From NCBI GenBank assembly GCA_902616855.1, contig CACMUL010000001.1:1-64000 (forward strand): DNA of 64,000 nt, read 5' to 3'. The translations under genes and the position numbers were made by a program. A model generated the notes under the pieces. That model was not told the DNA's origin and did not search any database. It worked only from the letters and a program-made list of their open reading frames with translations. Positions 1-10,100 of this stretch are shown one piece after another. The first letter of the stretch is position 1. Every line of letters begins with the position of its first letter. Source of the DNA: an uncultured Alphaproteobacteria bacterium (GTDB lineage Bacteria; Pseudomonadota; Alphaproteobacteria; HIMB59).

Positions 1-782
1 CAGTTATCACCGCTTATAGAGATCATGGACATATACTAGCTCGTGGAGTAGATCCTAAACTAGTAATGTCTGAATTAACTGGAAGGAAAGATGGAATTTC
101 AAAAGGTAAGGGTGGATCAATGCACATGTTCTCTAAAGCTAATAGATTTTATGGTGGACACGGTATCGTTGGAGCACAAGTACCCTTAGGAGTTGGTATA
201 GGTTTCGCACATAAATACAGAAACGAAAAAAAGATTTCAAGAGTCTATTTAGGGGATGGAGCTATGAGTAACGGTCAAGTTTTTGAAGCATTTAATTTAG
301 CATCACTTTGGGAGTTACCAGTATTATTTATTATCGAAAACAATAAATATGGAATGGGTACATCTATTGGAAGGTCAGCAGCAGGAGGTGAGTTGTACGA
401 ACGAGCAACTGTTTTCGGCATTAAAGGCGAAAAAGTAGACGGTATGAATTTTTTTAATGTAAGTGAGTCAGCTATAAGGGCAAGAAATTATATCGAAAAA
501 AATTCTAAGCCCTACATTATTGAAATGGATACATATAGATTTAGAGGCCATTCAATGTCTGATCCTGGTCTATACAGAACTAAAGATGAAGTAAATAAAA
601 TGAAAGAGATAGACCCTGTATTAATGATGAAAGAAACTTTATTAAATGATTATAAAATTCAAGAGGACACGATTATAAAAGTTGAAAGTGATATTAAGAA
701 ACAAATTAAAGATGTAGAAAAATTTTCACTTGAGTCTCCACTTCCAGATTTAAAAGAATTATACACCGAGGTATATTTATGA
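1..782 (+). CDS. pdhA: Pyruvate dehydrogenase E1 alpha subunit (5' end outside window)
   Basis: Thiamine-diphosphate-dependent decarboxylase subunit of the pyruvate dehydrogenase complex, forming E1 with PdhB. The reading frame is open to the left edge: codons from base 3 encode ITAYRDHGH, typical of the family, so the ATG at 66 is internal and the true start lies upstream. The ThDP motif is clear: GDGAMSNG, then IIENN about 25 residues later. The later RFRGHSMSDPGLYRTKDE segment matches the E1-alpha phosphorylation-loop region. The stop overlaps the pdhB start by 4 bases (ATGA), so the two are translationally coupled. Confidence 0.95.
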   Translation, partial: VITAYRDHGHILARGVDPKLVMSELTGRKDGISKGKGGSMHMFSKANRFYGGHGIVGAQVPLGVGIGFAHKYRNEKKISRVYLGDGAMSNGQVFEAFNLASLWELPVLFIIENNKYGMGTSIGRSAAGGELYERATVFGIKGEKVDGMNFFNVSESAIRARNYIEKNSKPYIIEMDTYRFRGHSMSDPGLYRTKDEVNKMKEIDPVLMMKETLLNDYKIQEDTIIKVESDIKKQIKDVEKFSLESPLPDLKELYTEVYL

Positions 783-2149
783 AAATACTTCTACCAGCTT
801 TATCTCCAACAATGGAAACAGGTAATTTAGTAAAATGGTTAGTTAAAGAGGGAGATAGTGTAGTTTCAGGAGATATTTTAGCAGAAATTGAGACTGATAA
901 AGCTACTATGGAATTAGAGTCACCCGATGATGGTAAAGTTGAGAAAATACTAGTTAAAGAGGGCACTGAAAATATAAGTGTTAATACTGAGATAGCTCTA
1001 CTTAAAGTTGATGGTGAGGAAATAGAGGAGATACCAGAAAAACCTATTGAAAAATTACCACAAGTCTCCTCCAACGGTTCTGAACCACCTACAACAGAAG
1101 TAAAAATTTCTATGAATTCTCTTTTCAATCAAACAAAAGAAAATTCAGATGAAAAGAATTGGTCTGAAAAAGAAATATCTATGAGAGAGGCATTGAATAA
1201 AGCTATTGAAGAAGAAATGGAATTAGACAATGATGTTTTTCTTTTAGGAGAAGAGGTAGCTGAATACGATGGTGCTTATAAAGTAACCCAAGGACTTCTT
1301 GATAAATTTGGATCAAAAAGGGTTTTAGATACTCCTATTTCTGAGCACGGTTTTACAGGTTTAGCTATTGGAGCAGCCATGGCAGGACTTAAGCCTATAT
1401 GTGAATTTATGACTTTTAATTTTTCTATGCAAGCAATTGATCAAATAGTTAATTCTGCTGCTAAATCTTTATATATGTCAGGTGGAGAAATAAATGTTCC
1501 TATAGTTTTTCGAGGCCCAAATGGTGCTGCGGCTAGAGTTGGAGCACAACATAGCCAATGTTTTATATCTTGGTTCTCACATATTCCTGGCTTGATAGTA
1601 ATTGCTCCTTCAAATGCAAGAGATGCAAAAGGTTTATTAAAATCATCTATTCGAAATCCCAATCCTGTTGTTTTTTTAGAACATGAATTACTTTATAAAG
1701 AAAAAACGAACGTTCCAGAAGAGAAAGATTTTTTAATTCCTATTGGCAAAGGTAATCTAATTAAAGAAGGTAATGATGTAACTATTATTGGTTTTTCAAT
1801 GTCTGTTCAGAGAATATTAAACGCTCTTCCATCAATTGAAAAACTGGGTATTAGTCCTGATATTATAGATCTAAGATCAATTAAACCTCTAGATGAAGAA
1901 TTGATATATAAATCCGTTAAGAAAACCAATAGAGTTGTAATTATTGAGGATGGCTTTGGTAGTACAAGTTTTGGATCACACTTATCTTATTTAATACAAT
2001 CAAATTGCTTTGACTTCCTTGACTCAGAGATAATTAAAGTTAGTGGAAAAGATGTCCCAATGCCATATGCAGAAAATTTAGAAAAATTGGCATTACCAAA
2101 CACTGATGAAATTTTATCTGCCGTAAAAAAAGTGTCATATAAAAATTAA
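779..2149 (+). CDS. pdhB: Pyruvate dehydrogenase E1 beta subunit with N-terminal lipoyl domain
   Basis: Second E1 subunit. Residues 1-80 form a biotinyl/lipoyl domain with the modified lysine in ETDKATME (about K41). An acidic linker follows, then the transketolase-like E1 beta body from about residue 130 (MREALNKAIEEEM, LGEEVAEYDGAYKVTQGL, DTPISEHGFTGLAIGAAMAG). Fusion of a lipoyl domain to E1 beta is a known alphaproteobacterial arrangement. At 456 residues the length fits. The start overlaps pdhA by ATGA, and the stop overlaps the pdhC start by one base. Confidence 0.95.
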   Translation: MKILLPALSPTMETGNLVKWLVKEGDSVVSGDILAEIETDKATMELESPDDGKVEKILVKEGTENISVNTEIALLKVDGEEIEEIPEKPIEKLPQVSSNGSEPPTTEVKISMNSLFNQTKENSDEKNWSEKEISMREALNKAIEEEMELDNDVFLLGEEVAEYDGAYKVTQGLLDKFGSKRVLDTPISEHGFTGLAIGAAMAGLKPICEFMTFNFSMQAIDQIVNSAAKSLYMSGGEINVPIVFRGPNGAAARVGAQHSQCFISWFSHIPGLIVIAPSNARDAKGLLKSSIRNPNPVVFLEHELLYKEKTNVPEEKDFLIPIGKGNLIKEGNDVTIIGFSMSVQRILNALPSIEKLGISPDIIDLRSIKPLDEELIYKSVKKTNRVVIIEDGFGSTSFGSHLSYLIQSNCFDFLDSEIIKVSGKDVPMPYAENLEKLALPNTDEILSAVKKVSYKN

Positions 2150-3432
2150 TGTTATATGAAGTTAATTTACCATCTTTATCTCCCACAATGGAGGAGGGTA
2201 AAATTGTTAAGTGGATTAAAAAAGAAAAAGATCCAATATTAAGTGGTGAGGTTTTATTCGAAGTTGAAACAGATAAAGCCACAATGGAATACGAGTCACC
2301 AGAAGATGGGTATATTGCTAAAATAATATCAAAGGAGGGTGAAACAGCAAATGTTAATCAATTAGTTGCAATAATTTCTGATGATTTGACTTTTACACAA
2401 GAGGATATAAATAATTTTCTAAAAAATAATAATTCAGATAATAAAATACAAACCTTAGAAATAAAACTTTCTGAAAATGATAAAGATTTGATTTCAGATA
2501 AAATATTAATTACTCCCTTAGCTAAAAAACTAGCTCAAAAAAAAAATATAGACATTTCAAAAATAAAATCGATTTCAAGAAGAATACGTACTGATGATCT
2601 TAATATAAATGAAACTTTTGATAATGGGGCTATAAGAGTATTTATATCTCCACTTGCCAAAAAAATATCAAATGAAAAATCTATAGATTTGTCAAAATTA
2701 AAAGGCACAGGTCCAAATAATAGAATTATTTTAAGAGATCTATCAGACTCAAACTATTTGTCTGAAAGTTCAAATATTAACAGATTAAGACAGGCCATTG
2801 CAAAAGCAACAATACATTCAAAAAATAACATTCCACATTTTTATTTAAATACTAGAGTTAATATGGCTACTCTATTAAAATTTAGAAAAGATCAAAAATT
2901 AAAAGGCAATAAGTACTCTTTAAACGCAATATTAATGCAATCTATATCAAATGCATTCAAAGCATTTCCAGACTCAAATTGTACATATAAGGATAATGGT
3001 GAATTTATTATTAATAAAGATCATAATATTGGTATTGCCGTTGACTCTAAGTTTGGCTTAAAAATGCCTGTAATTAAAAAGATAAATAATTTTAGTTTAA
3101 ATGAAATCAACTCCAATCTTAATGAAAAGATAAATTTAACAAGAGATAATAAACTTTCTCCCTCTGATCTGTCAGATGGTGTCATAAGTATATCTAATTT
3201 GGGTTCATTTAATATCCGTAGTTTTGATGCTATTATTTTACCAGGACAAACTTATATATTAGCAGTAGGGCAGATTTTTGAGGATGTTTATGTGGACAAA
3301 GGTAAGATTGAAATAGGGAGTTTTATAAATTTGACATTATCTTGTGATCATAGAGCTGTTGATGGAGTTTTAGCATCACAATTTTTTTCTAGTATTGTAC
3401 AAAATTTAGAAAATATTTCAGATGACAATTAA
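2149..3432 (+). CDS. pdhC: Dihydrolipoamide acetyltransferase (E2)
   Basis: Core acetyltransferase of the pyruvate dehydrogenase complex. Residues 1-79 are a lipoyl domain (ETDKATME, K43). Two E3/E1-binding-domain-like segments follow: about 120-152 (ITPLAKKLAQKKNIDISKIK) and about 166-198 (ISPLAKKISNEKSIDLSKLK, then GTGPNNRIILRDL). The first lacks the GTG..GRI part and looks like a degenerate copy. The catalytic domain from about 205 ends with the active-site motif SCDHRAVDGV. One base overlaps pdhB; the 3' end overlaps lpd by 11 bases. The duplicated binding domain is unusual. Confidence 0.93.
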   Translation: MLYEVNLPSLSPTMEEGKIVKWIKKEKDPILSGEVLFEVETDKATMEYESPEDGYIAKIISKEGETANVNQLVAIISDDLTFTQEDINNFLKNNNSDNKIQTLEIKLSENDKDLISDKILITPLAKKLAQKKNIDISKIKSISRRIRTDDLNINETFDNGAIRVFISPLAKKISNEKSIDLSKLKGTGPNNRIILRDLSDSNYLSESSNINRLRQAIAKATIHSKNNIPHFYLNTRVNMATLLKFRKDQKLKGNKYSLNAILMQSISNAFKAFPDSNCTYKDNGEFIINKDHNIGIAVDSKFGLKMPVIKKINNFSLNEINSNLNEKINLTRDNKLSPSDLSDGVISISNLGSFNIRSFDAIILPGQTYILAVGQIFEDVYVDKGKIEIGSFINLTLSCDHRAVDGVLASQFFSSIVQNLENISDDN

Positions 3433-4795
3433 GTATGATTTAACAATAATTGGCGGTGGTCCGGGTGGTTATGTTGCTGCTATAAAAGCTGCACAACTTG
3501 GTATAAAGGTTGCTTTGTTTGAAGAGGACAAACTTGGAGGTGTATGTCTTAATTGGGGATGTATTCCAACTAAATCATTATTACATTCAGCAGAATTTAT
3601 GGAAGAGGCTAATCATTTTGGGCTTGATAAGAAAGATCTTTCTAAAATTGCTCTAGATAAAGTTGTAAAGATGTCAAGAACAGCATCTGATAATTTATCA
3701 AAAGGCGTTTACTCACTAATGAAAAAAAATAAAATAGATATTTATAAACATCGAGCATATCCAAAAAAAATTGATAATGAATTTTTTGTAAATACAACTT
3801 CAGATGAAATTTCCTCTAAGAATATGATTATTGCTACGGGATGCAAACCTAGAACAATTGGTGACATTAAATTTTCTAATTTAATTTGGAGTTCTAAAGA
3901 AGCAATGATACCTAAATTTCTTCCAAAAAAATTATGTATTATCGGATCAGGAGCTATTGGAATAGAATTTGCGAGTATTTATAATGCTTTAGGTTCGGAC
4001 GTTACAGTGTTTGAGTCTCAAAATAAGATTTTACCTCAGTTTGATATCGACATCTCAAATGAAGCAAAAAAAATATTTGAAAAAAAGGGTATTAAATTTG
4101 AGTTAAATGCAAAAATTGAGAAAATCGTTGAAGATAAAAATAATGTAAGCTTTAAAAATATTGACCAAAATGTAGTATGTGATGCATTAATACTGTCTGT
4201 AGGTGTGATACCTAATTTAGATAAAGACTTTATAAGTTCTCTTAACTTAAATCTATCTGATACTGGTTACGTGAGTACAAACCATAATTATGAGACAAAT
4301 ATTAACGGTTTATATGCAATTGGTGATATTATTGGTGCCCCATGGCTAGCACACAAAGCCATGCACGATGCTATAAATTGTGTCACTCATATTTTAACAG
4401 GTAATGATACTCATAAACCAAAAGAAAATCATATTCCTGGTTGTATCTATAGCTTACCACAAATAGCTACTGTTGGTTTCACTGAACAACAACTTAAAGA
4501 CAATAACATTCCCTACAAGACGGGTAATTTTCCATTTTTAGCAAATGGTAAATCACAAACTATGTCTAACTCATATGGTTTTGTTAAAACACTCTTTAAT
4601 TCTGAAACCGGAGAGGTATTGGGCGCACATCTTATTGGACCTGATGTTACAGAAATGATAGCCACATTTGGCCTAGCTATTTCATCAGAGTCAACAGAAG
4701 ATGAATTTATTAATACTGTTTTTGCACATCCAACTTTATCAGAATCTATTCACGAAAGCGTCTTATCAGCTTTTGAAAAACCTTTACATTTTTAA
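3422..4795 (+). CDS. lpdA: Dihydrolipoyl dehydrogenase (E3)
   Basis: FAD/NAD disulfide oxidoreductase that reoxidises dihydrolipoyl groups of E2. Visible motifs: FAD-binding [17 protein letters not shown] at the N terminus; redox-active pair C42/C47 in [17 protein letters not shown]-binding [17 protein letters not shown]; the second FAD motif ending in [16 protein letters not shown]; and the C-terminal catalytic His-Glu segment [10 protein letters not shown]. Length 457 is normal. It overlaps pdhC by 11 bases and is followed 2 bases later by lipA, so it is the complex-specific E3 within one operon. Confidence 0.95.
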   Translation: MTIKYDLTIIGGGPGGYVAAIKAAQLGIKVALFEEDKLGGVCLNWGCIPTKSLLHSAEFMEEANHFGLDKKDLSKIALDKVVKMSRTASDNLSKGVYSLMKKNKIDIYKHRAYPKKIDNEFFVNTTSDEISSKNMIIATGCKPRTIGDIKFSNLIWSSKEAMIPKFLPKKLCIIGSGAIGIEFASIYNALGSDVTVFESQNKILPQFDIDISNEAKKIFEKKGIKFELNAKIEKIVEDKNNVSFKNIDQNVVCDALILSVGVIPNLDKDFISSLNLNLSDTGYVSTNHNYETNINGLYAIGDIIGAPWLAHKAMHDAINCVTHILTGNDTHKPKENHIPGCIYSLPQIATVGFTEQQLKDNNIPYKTGNFPFLANGKSQTMSNSYGFVKTLFNSETGEVLGAHLIGPDVTEMIATFGLAISSESTEDEFINTVFAHPTLSESIHESVLSAFEKPLHF

Positions 4796-4797
4796 AC

Positions 4798-5706
4798 ATG
4801 ATCAGACATCCAGAAAAAATTAAAAAATTTAATCCTACGACAATCAAAAAACCTAATTGGCTTAAAGTAAAAGCACCAACATCAAAAAAATATTTTGAAA
4901 CACTAGACATAGTTAAATCTCATAACTTAGTTACTGTGTGTCAAGAAGCTGCATGTCCAAATATTGGAGAATGTTGGGAAAAAAAACATGCAACCTTTAT
5001 GATATTAGGAGATACCTGTACTAGAGCATGTGCATTCTGTAATGTAAAAACAGGTAAACCCTCAGAGCCACCTGATCCTATGGAGCCTCTTAACGTTGCT
5101 AAATCAGTTTTAAAATTAGGTCTTAGGCATGTTGTAGTAACAAGCGTAGACAGAGATGACTTACCTGACGGTGGTGCTCAGCACTTTATTGATACGATTA
5201 AGTACATAAGAGAATTATCTAATAATACAACAATAGAAATTTTAACACCCGATTTCTTAAGAAAAAATAGAAACTACATTGATATTGCAAAAGTGAAGCC
5301 CGATGTTTTTAATCACAACTTAGAGACAGTTCCAAGAATCTATAAACAAATTAGACCTGGTTCTAATTATATTGAGAGTTTAAAGCTTTTAAGAGAAGTT
5401 AAGGAATTCGACAGATCAATATTTACAAAGTCTGGTATTATGGTTGGGTTAGGTGAGGATTATTCAGAAATAATAGAAGTGCTAAAAGATATGAAAGATT
5501 CTAATATTGATTTTGTTACTATAGGACAATACCTTCAGCCATCTATACATCATGAAAAAGTTCATAAGTTTTACTCTCCCGACGAGTTTAAAAGTTTTTA
5601 TAATGTTTGCTTAAAATTGGGATTTAAAATGATTTCCTCCACACCGATGACAAGATCAAGTTATCACGCAGATGAAGACTTTGAAAAACTAAAAAAAGTA
5701 GTTTAG
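4798..5706 (+). CDS. lipA: Lipoyl synthase
   Basis: Radical-SAM enzyme inserting two sulfurs into protein-bound octanoyl groups, making the lipoyl cofactor of the preceding E2 and E1-beta subunits. Both cluster motifs are present: auxiliary cysteines 48, 53 and 59 ([12 protein letters not shown]) and the radical-SAM CTRACAFC (cysteines 74, 78, 81). The C-terminal TRSSYHADE segment carries the conserved serine that ligates the auxiliary cluster. 302 residues, slightly short but complete. It ends the pdh operon, and its last 4 bases overlap the convergent ispDF stop. Confidence 0.95.
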   Translation: MIRHPEKIKKFNPTTIKKPNWLKVKAPTSKKYFETLDIVKSHNLVTVCQEAACPNIGECWEKKHATFMILGDTCTRACAFCNVKTGKPSEPPDPMEPLNVAKSVLKLGLRHVVVTSVDRDDLPDGGAQHFIDTIKYIRELSNNTTIEILTPDFLRKNRNYIDIAKVKPDVFNHNLETVPRIYKQIRPGSNYIESLKLLREVKEFDRSIFTKSGIMVGLGEDYSEIIEVLKDMKDSNIDFVTIGQYLQPSIHHEKVHKFYSPDEFKSFYNVCLKLGFKMISSTPMTRSSYHADEDFEKLKKVV

Positions 5707-6842
5707 TTTTCTCTCAGAGAAACATTTGACCAACAAGCTATAAAATTTCCTTTACCGATTAATCCAGACTTTTCATTTGTAGTTGCTTTGATAGAAATAC
5801 TATTTTTACTGATATTAAGGTTCTTTGAAATACTCTCTAAAATCTTTTTAAAATGTGGATTTATTTTAGGTTCTTCTGAAACAATCATTATATCAATATT
5901 ATTAATCATCTTTTTCTTTAAATTCATTTTGTCCAAAGCATAATTTAAAAATTCTACTGAATTTCTATTATAGTTTTCTTTATTATTTGGAAAATAGGTA
6001 CCTATATCTCTATGAGATAATGCTCCTAGAATAGAATCTGTGATAGCATGCAGTATTACATCTCCATCTGAGTGAGAAATAACTTTTACTTTTGATTTTA
6101 TTTTTACACCACCAAGTTTTATTAAATTATTTTTATTAGTTTTTATAGTTCTGTGAATATCATATCCAATTCCTACTAAGATATTCTTTTCAACTAATTT
6201 ATTTAATGAAACTAATTCATCTTTGTATGTAATTTTTAAATTTATTTCATTTTGTAATAAATATTTGATTTTAAATTTATTTTTTTCATTTCTGAAAAGT
6301 TGACTGTCGTCAGTTAATAACTTTTTTTCATTTTTATTATGTAATAGTGTAATTTTATTTTTAATAAATCCTTGTGGTGTCTTAATTAGTTTAAGTCTTT
6401 CTCTGTCAATATTATGGTGACCAATAATAGCAGTATCAGAACACTTGGTATATGGAACTACACAATCATAATTTCTTTCTAACAAGTTCTTTATTATGTT
6501 TTTGATTAATTTATGAGAATTTAACGGTCTTGCTGCATCATGTATGATTATATATTTTGATTTAAATTTGGATTTGTTTAAAGCGTTCTTAACACTTTCT
6601 GATCTTGTTTTTCCTCCTTTTATTACTTCTAAATCATCAAAAATGTTAATATTAGTGTTTTTTAGATTATTAATTATAAGGGTTATCTTTTTAAATTTAA
6701 GTTCTTTAAGAAATTCAATATTATGTATTAGCAAATTTTTATTTTTAAATTTTGCTAAAAGCTTATTTGTATTAGATGAAAATCGTAAACTATTACCCCC
6801 TGCAAGAAGTACAAAATGAATTTTAGAGTTATTTAATGTCAA
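5703..6842 (-). CDS. ispDF: Bifunctional IspD/IspF (MEP isoprenoid pathway)
   Basis: Fusion of 2-C-methyl-D-erythritol 4-phosphate cytidylyltransferase (about residues 1-215) and MECDP synthase (about 222-379), the two non-adjacent steps of the MEP pathway. IspD shows [12 protein letters not shown] and HDAARPL. IspF shows GIGYDIHR with metal-binding Asp/His, [14 protein letters not shown], and [12 protein letters not shown] near the end. The fusion is common in alphaproteobacteria. No ATG lies near the N terminus; translation must begin at TTG 6842, which overlaps the divergent ntrY ATG by 7 bases. The stop overlaps the lipA stop. Confidence 0.92.
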   Translation of the reverse strand: MTLNNSKIHFVLLAGGNSLRFSSNTNKLLAKFKNKNLLIHNIEFLKELKFKKITLIINNLKNTNINIFDDLEVIKGGKTRSESVKNALNKSKFKSKYIIIHDAARPLNSHKLIKNIIKNLLERNYDCVVPYTKCSDTAIIGHHNIDRERLKLIKTPQGFIKNKITLLHNKNEKKLLTDDSQLFRNEKNKFKIKYLLQNEINLKITYKDELVSLNKLVEKNILVGIGYDIHRTIKTNKNNLIKLGGVKIKSKVKVISHSDGDVILHAITDSILGALSHRDIGTYFPNNKENYNRNSVEFLNYALDKMNLKKKMINNIDIMIVSEEPKINPHFKKILESISKNLNISKNSISIKATTNEKSGLIGKGNFIACWSNVSLREN

Positions 6843-8860
6843 ATTATTTTAATAAATTTTCTGCATTTATATTGATTTCTATTTTTATAACGCTTTTTTC
6901 TTTAACTGTATATTCACTTATTTCATCAAATGAGATTGTTCGTAATGCTGAGCTTATTCAATATATATTAATTGCTGATTTTGTATTTTTATTGATACTT
7001 CTTTTATACTTATCAATTTTTCTTATTAATTACTTAAAATATAAAAATCGAGAGGTAGTAGGTCTAAGACTTTTTAATAAATTTTTTCTTTTTTTTGGTC
7101 TTTTTTCAATTATTCCAAGTGGAATAATACTGCTAGCATCTGCTATTTTTTTTAATATTGAAGTAAGCACTTGGTTAGGTCCTGCTTTTAAATCTACAGT
7201 AAATAACTCTTATCAATTGGCACAGAAATACATTAATCAAACTGAAAGAGATCTAATAACAGACTCAAAGTTTATAAGAAATTATGTTCTAGCTGAAAGG
7301 TTAATCGATAGAGATATTATACAGAGATTTAATATTACTACCGTTTACAATTATAATAATGGTAATCAATTTATAGAACATATTTCAGATGAAAAAATAT
7401 TTTTATCAGACCAAAATTTAAAGGATGCAAGTTCTAAAAGTGAAAATGATATTACTATTTTTTTTTCAAATGATCAGCTTTTTTCCAAAGTAAATTTAAA
7501 TAACTCAAATTATTTATTGCTTCTTAAGAATATCGATTTAGAAACATTAAATTATTATCAGAATATTATACAATCATACGAAGCTATAAATTCTATAGAT
7601 AATAATAAAAGAAATATTCAAATAACCTTTTTTACTATCTATATAATTCTTTCTACGAGTTTAATTTTTATATTCATCATAATAGGAACAAATTTCAGTT
7701 TTAGATTGGCTAAACCAATAAGAGATTTGAATAACTCAATTATAGACCTCAGAAAAGGAAAATATAAACAATTGGAATTTGAAAAATTGAGTAATAAAGA
7801 TGATATCTCTGTATTAACAAACTCTTTTCATGAGATGAGTAAAACTATAATCAATCAAAAAAATAATCTACAGGAGGTAAATGCAACTATTAATGATCAA
7901 CTGAGTTTTATAAACAATATTATAGAAAATTCACCTTATGGTATTTTTGTTTTAAATAATAAATCAATGATTTTCGAAAATTCAGCATCCTCAATATTTA
8001 ATAATAAAAAAAATACATCATTTGAAAACTTTACTAAATTACTTTCAAATCATTTTGATAACAGTCAAAATTTTTATAAAAAATCCTATGAAATAAATTT
8101 AGAAGTTAAAATAGAAAATATTCAAAAGTTTTTTTTTGTGAAATCTATCTTTATTGATAATAACTCTCTATTTGATCAAATTATAATATTTAATGACTAT
8201 ACCGACCTAATATTTGCTGAAAAAAATAATGCTATTGCAGATCTTGCTAGAAAAATTTCTCATGAGATAAAAAATCCATTGACACCTATGCTTTTATCGA
8301 CAGAATTTATTGAAAGTCAACTTAAAGACGAAGAATTAATTAACTCAATTAAATCTATTAAGAGACAAATTTTTTTAATTCAAAACCTTGTAAATGAATT
8401 TTCCACTTATGCAAGATTGCCTAAAGCAAATATTACTAAATTAAATTTATCAGAAATTTGTTTAGTTTACATAGAGGAATACAAAAGAAATTATGATAAA
8501 ATTGAAATAATTCATAATATTGAAGCAAATCTATATGTTAATTTTGATCATTCATATTTGGATATAATTTTTAATAATCTTTTTAAAAATTCTATTGAAG
8601 CTTTAATATCAACAAATAATCCTACAATTGAATTATCTTTAAAAAAAATAGATAAAAAGTTAATTTTAACCTTTTTCGATAATGGTCCTGGATACGACGG
8701 TGATATTGATGATCTAATTAAACCATATTTTTCAACAAAAAATTCGTCTGGATTAGGATTATCATTAATAAATAAAATAATTACTGACAACTCCCATAAG
8801 ATGAATATAACAACGAACAGTTATTCAGGATTTAAAATTGAAATAATTTTTTATGACTAA
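6836..8860 (+). CDS. ntrY: NtrY-type sensor histidine kinase
   Basis: Membrane sensor kinase of the NtrYX nitrogen/redox two-component system. Three hydrophobic segments lie within residues 8-110. A periplasmic stretch and a fourth transmembrane segment near 262-285 follow, then a HAMP-like region, a PAS-like region (about 360-460), the H-box around 475 (ISHEIKNPLTPMLL), and an ATPase domain (NLFKNSIEAL, FFDNGPGYDG, SSGLGLSLIN). 674 residues, close to family size. It overlaps ntrX by 8 bases. NtrB and NtrC, often adjacent in relatives, are not in this window. Confidence 0.92.
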   Translation: MSNYFNKFSAFILISIFITLFSLTVYSLISSNEIVRNAELIQYILIADFVFLLILLLYLSIFLINYLKYKNREVVGLRLFNKFFLFFGLFSIIPSGIILLASAIFFNIEVSTWLGPAFKSTVNNSYQLAQKYINQTERDLITDSKFIRNYVLAERLIDRDIIQRFNITTVYNYNNGNQFIEHISDEKIFLSDQNLKDASSKSENDITIFFSNDQLFSKVNLNNSNYLLLLKNIDLETLNYYQNIIQSYEAINSIDNNKRNIQITFFTIYIILSTSLIFIFIIIGTNFSFRLAKPIRDLNNSIIDLRKGKYKQLEFEKLSNKDDISVLTNSFHEMSKTIINQKNNLQEVNATINDQLSFINNIIENSPYGIFVLNNKSMIFENSASSIFNNKKNTSFENFTKLLSNHFDNSQNFYKKSYEINLEVKIENIQKFFFVKSIFIDNNSLFDQIIIFNDYTDLIFAEKNNAIADLARKISHEIKNPLTPMLLSTEFIESQLKDEELINSIKSIKRQIFLIQNLVNEFSTYARLPKANITKLNLSEICLVYIEEYKRNYDKIEIIHNIEANLYVNFDHSYLDIIFNNLFKNSIEALISTNNPTIELSLKKIDKKLILTFFDNGPGYDGDIDDLIKPYFSTKNSSGLGLSLINKIITDNSHKMNITTNSYSGFKIEIIFYD

Positions 8861-10100
8861 AATACTAGTAATTGATGATGAACTAGAAATTTGCAAACAA
8901 ATTTCACTTATACTCACTAAACAAGGTTATGAGGTTACATATGCTAACTCATATAAAGAATTTGTAGATCTTGAACTGAGAAATTTTGATTATGATGTTG
9001 TATTAGTTGATTTATGGCTTAAAAATAGCACAAAACAAGGAATAGATATAATTGAATATTTAAAGAATAAATATGAAAATTTAGTAATTGTTTCCTTTAG
9101 CGGTCACGCCAATATAGATAATGCAATTGAGTCTGTTAAAGCAGGAGCAAACGACTTTATTGAAAAGCCATTTGAAACAAAAAAACTTATTCATATAATT
9201 CAAAAAAATTTACTAGAATTAAAACAACGTGTTACGATTAATAATTATAGAAACAAAATTTCATTTCATTCTAAGATAGACTCTATTGGTTATGGTAATT
9301 ATATAGATAGCGTGTTTAAAACACTCTCCAAGATAAAAAATAATTCTTCTATTTTAGTAATAGGACCTAATGGTATTGGAAAAAACTTTCTTGCAAATAC
9401 TATCCACATGAATTTATCATTAAATAACCCTGATACATTTATTAACTTAAATGAAAATTTAATGAATGAGTCTGATTTATTAAAATTAAGTTCATTACAC
9501 AATTATTTCACTATTTATTTAAATGATTATGAAAATTTTAATCAAATTGAATTATTAAATTATTTAAATTTAGTAAAAAGTAAAAAAATAAATGCATCTA
9601 TAATATTTGATAGTAAAAAAATAGATATGAAAGATCCATTTGTAAATAATATTGATCACAAAGTTATATTAAATCCATTGACTATAAGAAAAGATGAAAT
9701 TTTTCCACTTTTTGAACATTATTTAAATATCTTCGCACAAAAGAAATTTGATAACAAAATTAAAATTGATGGAGAAGTAAAGAAATTATTATTAAATCAT
9801 ACTTGGCCTGGAAACATATTTGAAATAATGAATCTTTCTGAAAATATTATAGGACTATTAACAGATAATAGTTTATTTGTATCAAAAAACTTAATTGAGG
9901 ATTTAATGAATAACTCTATAGACAGCACTGATCTATATGATTTAAATTTTAGAGAGGCGAAAGATAAATTTGAAAAAGATTATCTGCTCCAAAAATTAAA
10001 AATAAATAATTTCAATATGACTTTGACTGCTAAAATGCTTAAATTAGATAGAGTTTCTTTGTATCGTAAAGTTAAATCTCTAAACATTAAAATAGATTAA
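8853..10100 (+). CDS. ntrX: NtrX-type response regulator with degenerate AAA+ domain
   Basis: Partner regulator of NtrY. Receiver domain residues 1-120 with phosphoacceptor D53 (VVLVDLWL) and the conserved lysine in IEKPFE. The central domain keeps a Walker-A-like GPNGIGKN but has a corrupted Walker B (IYLNDYE), is shortened, and lacks any recognisable GAFTGA sigma-54 contact motif. A WPGN remnant remains. The C terminus is a Fis-type helix-turn-helix (MTLTAKMLKLDRVSLYRKVK). It probably acts independently of sigma-54 (inference). The stop shares a base with the trkA ATG. Confidence 0.9.
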   Translation: MTKILVIDDELEICKQISLILTKQGYEVTYANSYKEFVDLELRNFDYDVVLVDLWLKNSTKQGIDIIEYLKNKYENLVIVSFSGHANIDNAIESVKAGANDFIEKPFETKKLIHIIQKNLLELKQRVTINNYRNKISFHSKIDSIGYGNYIDSVFKTLSKIKNNSSILVIGPNGIGKNFLANTIHMNLSLNNPDTFINLNENLMNESDLLKLSSLHNYFTIYLNDYENFNQIELLNYLNLVKSKKINASIIFDSKKIDMKDPFVNNIDHKVILNPLTIRKDEIFPLFEHYLNIFAQKKFDNKIKIDGEVKKLLLNHTWPGNIFEIMNLSENIIGLLTDNSLFVSKNLIEDLMNNSIDSTDLYDLNFREAKDKFEKDYLLQKLKINNFNMTLTAKMLKLDRVSLYRKVKSLNIKID

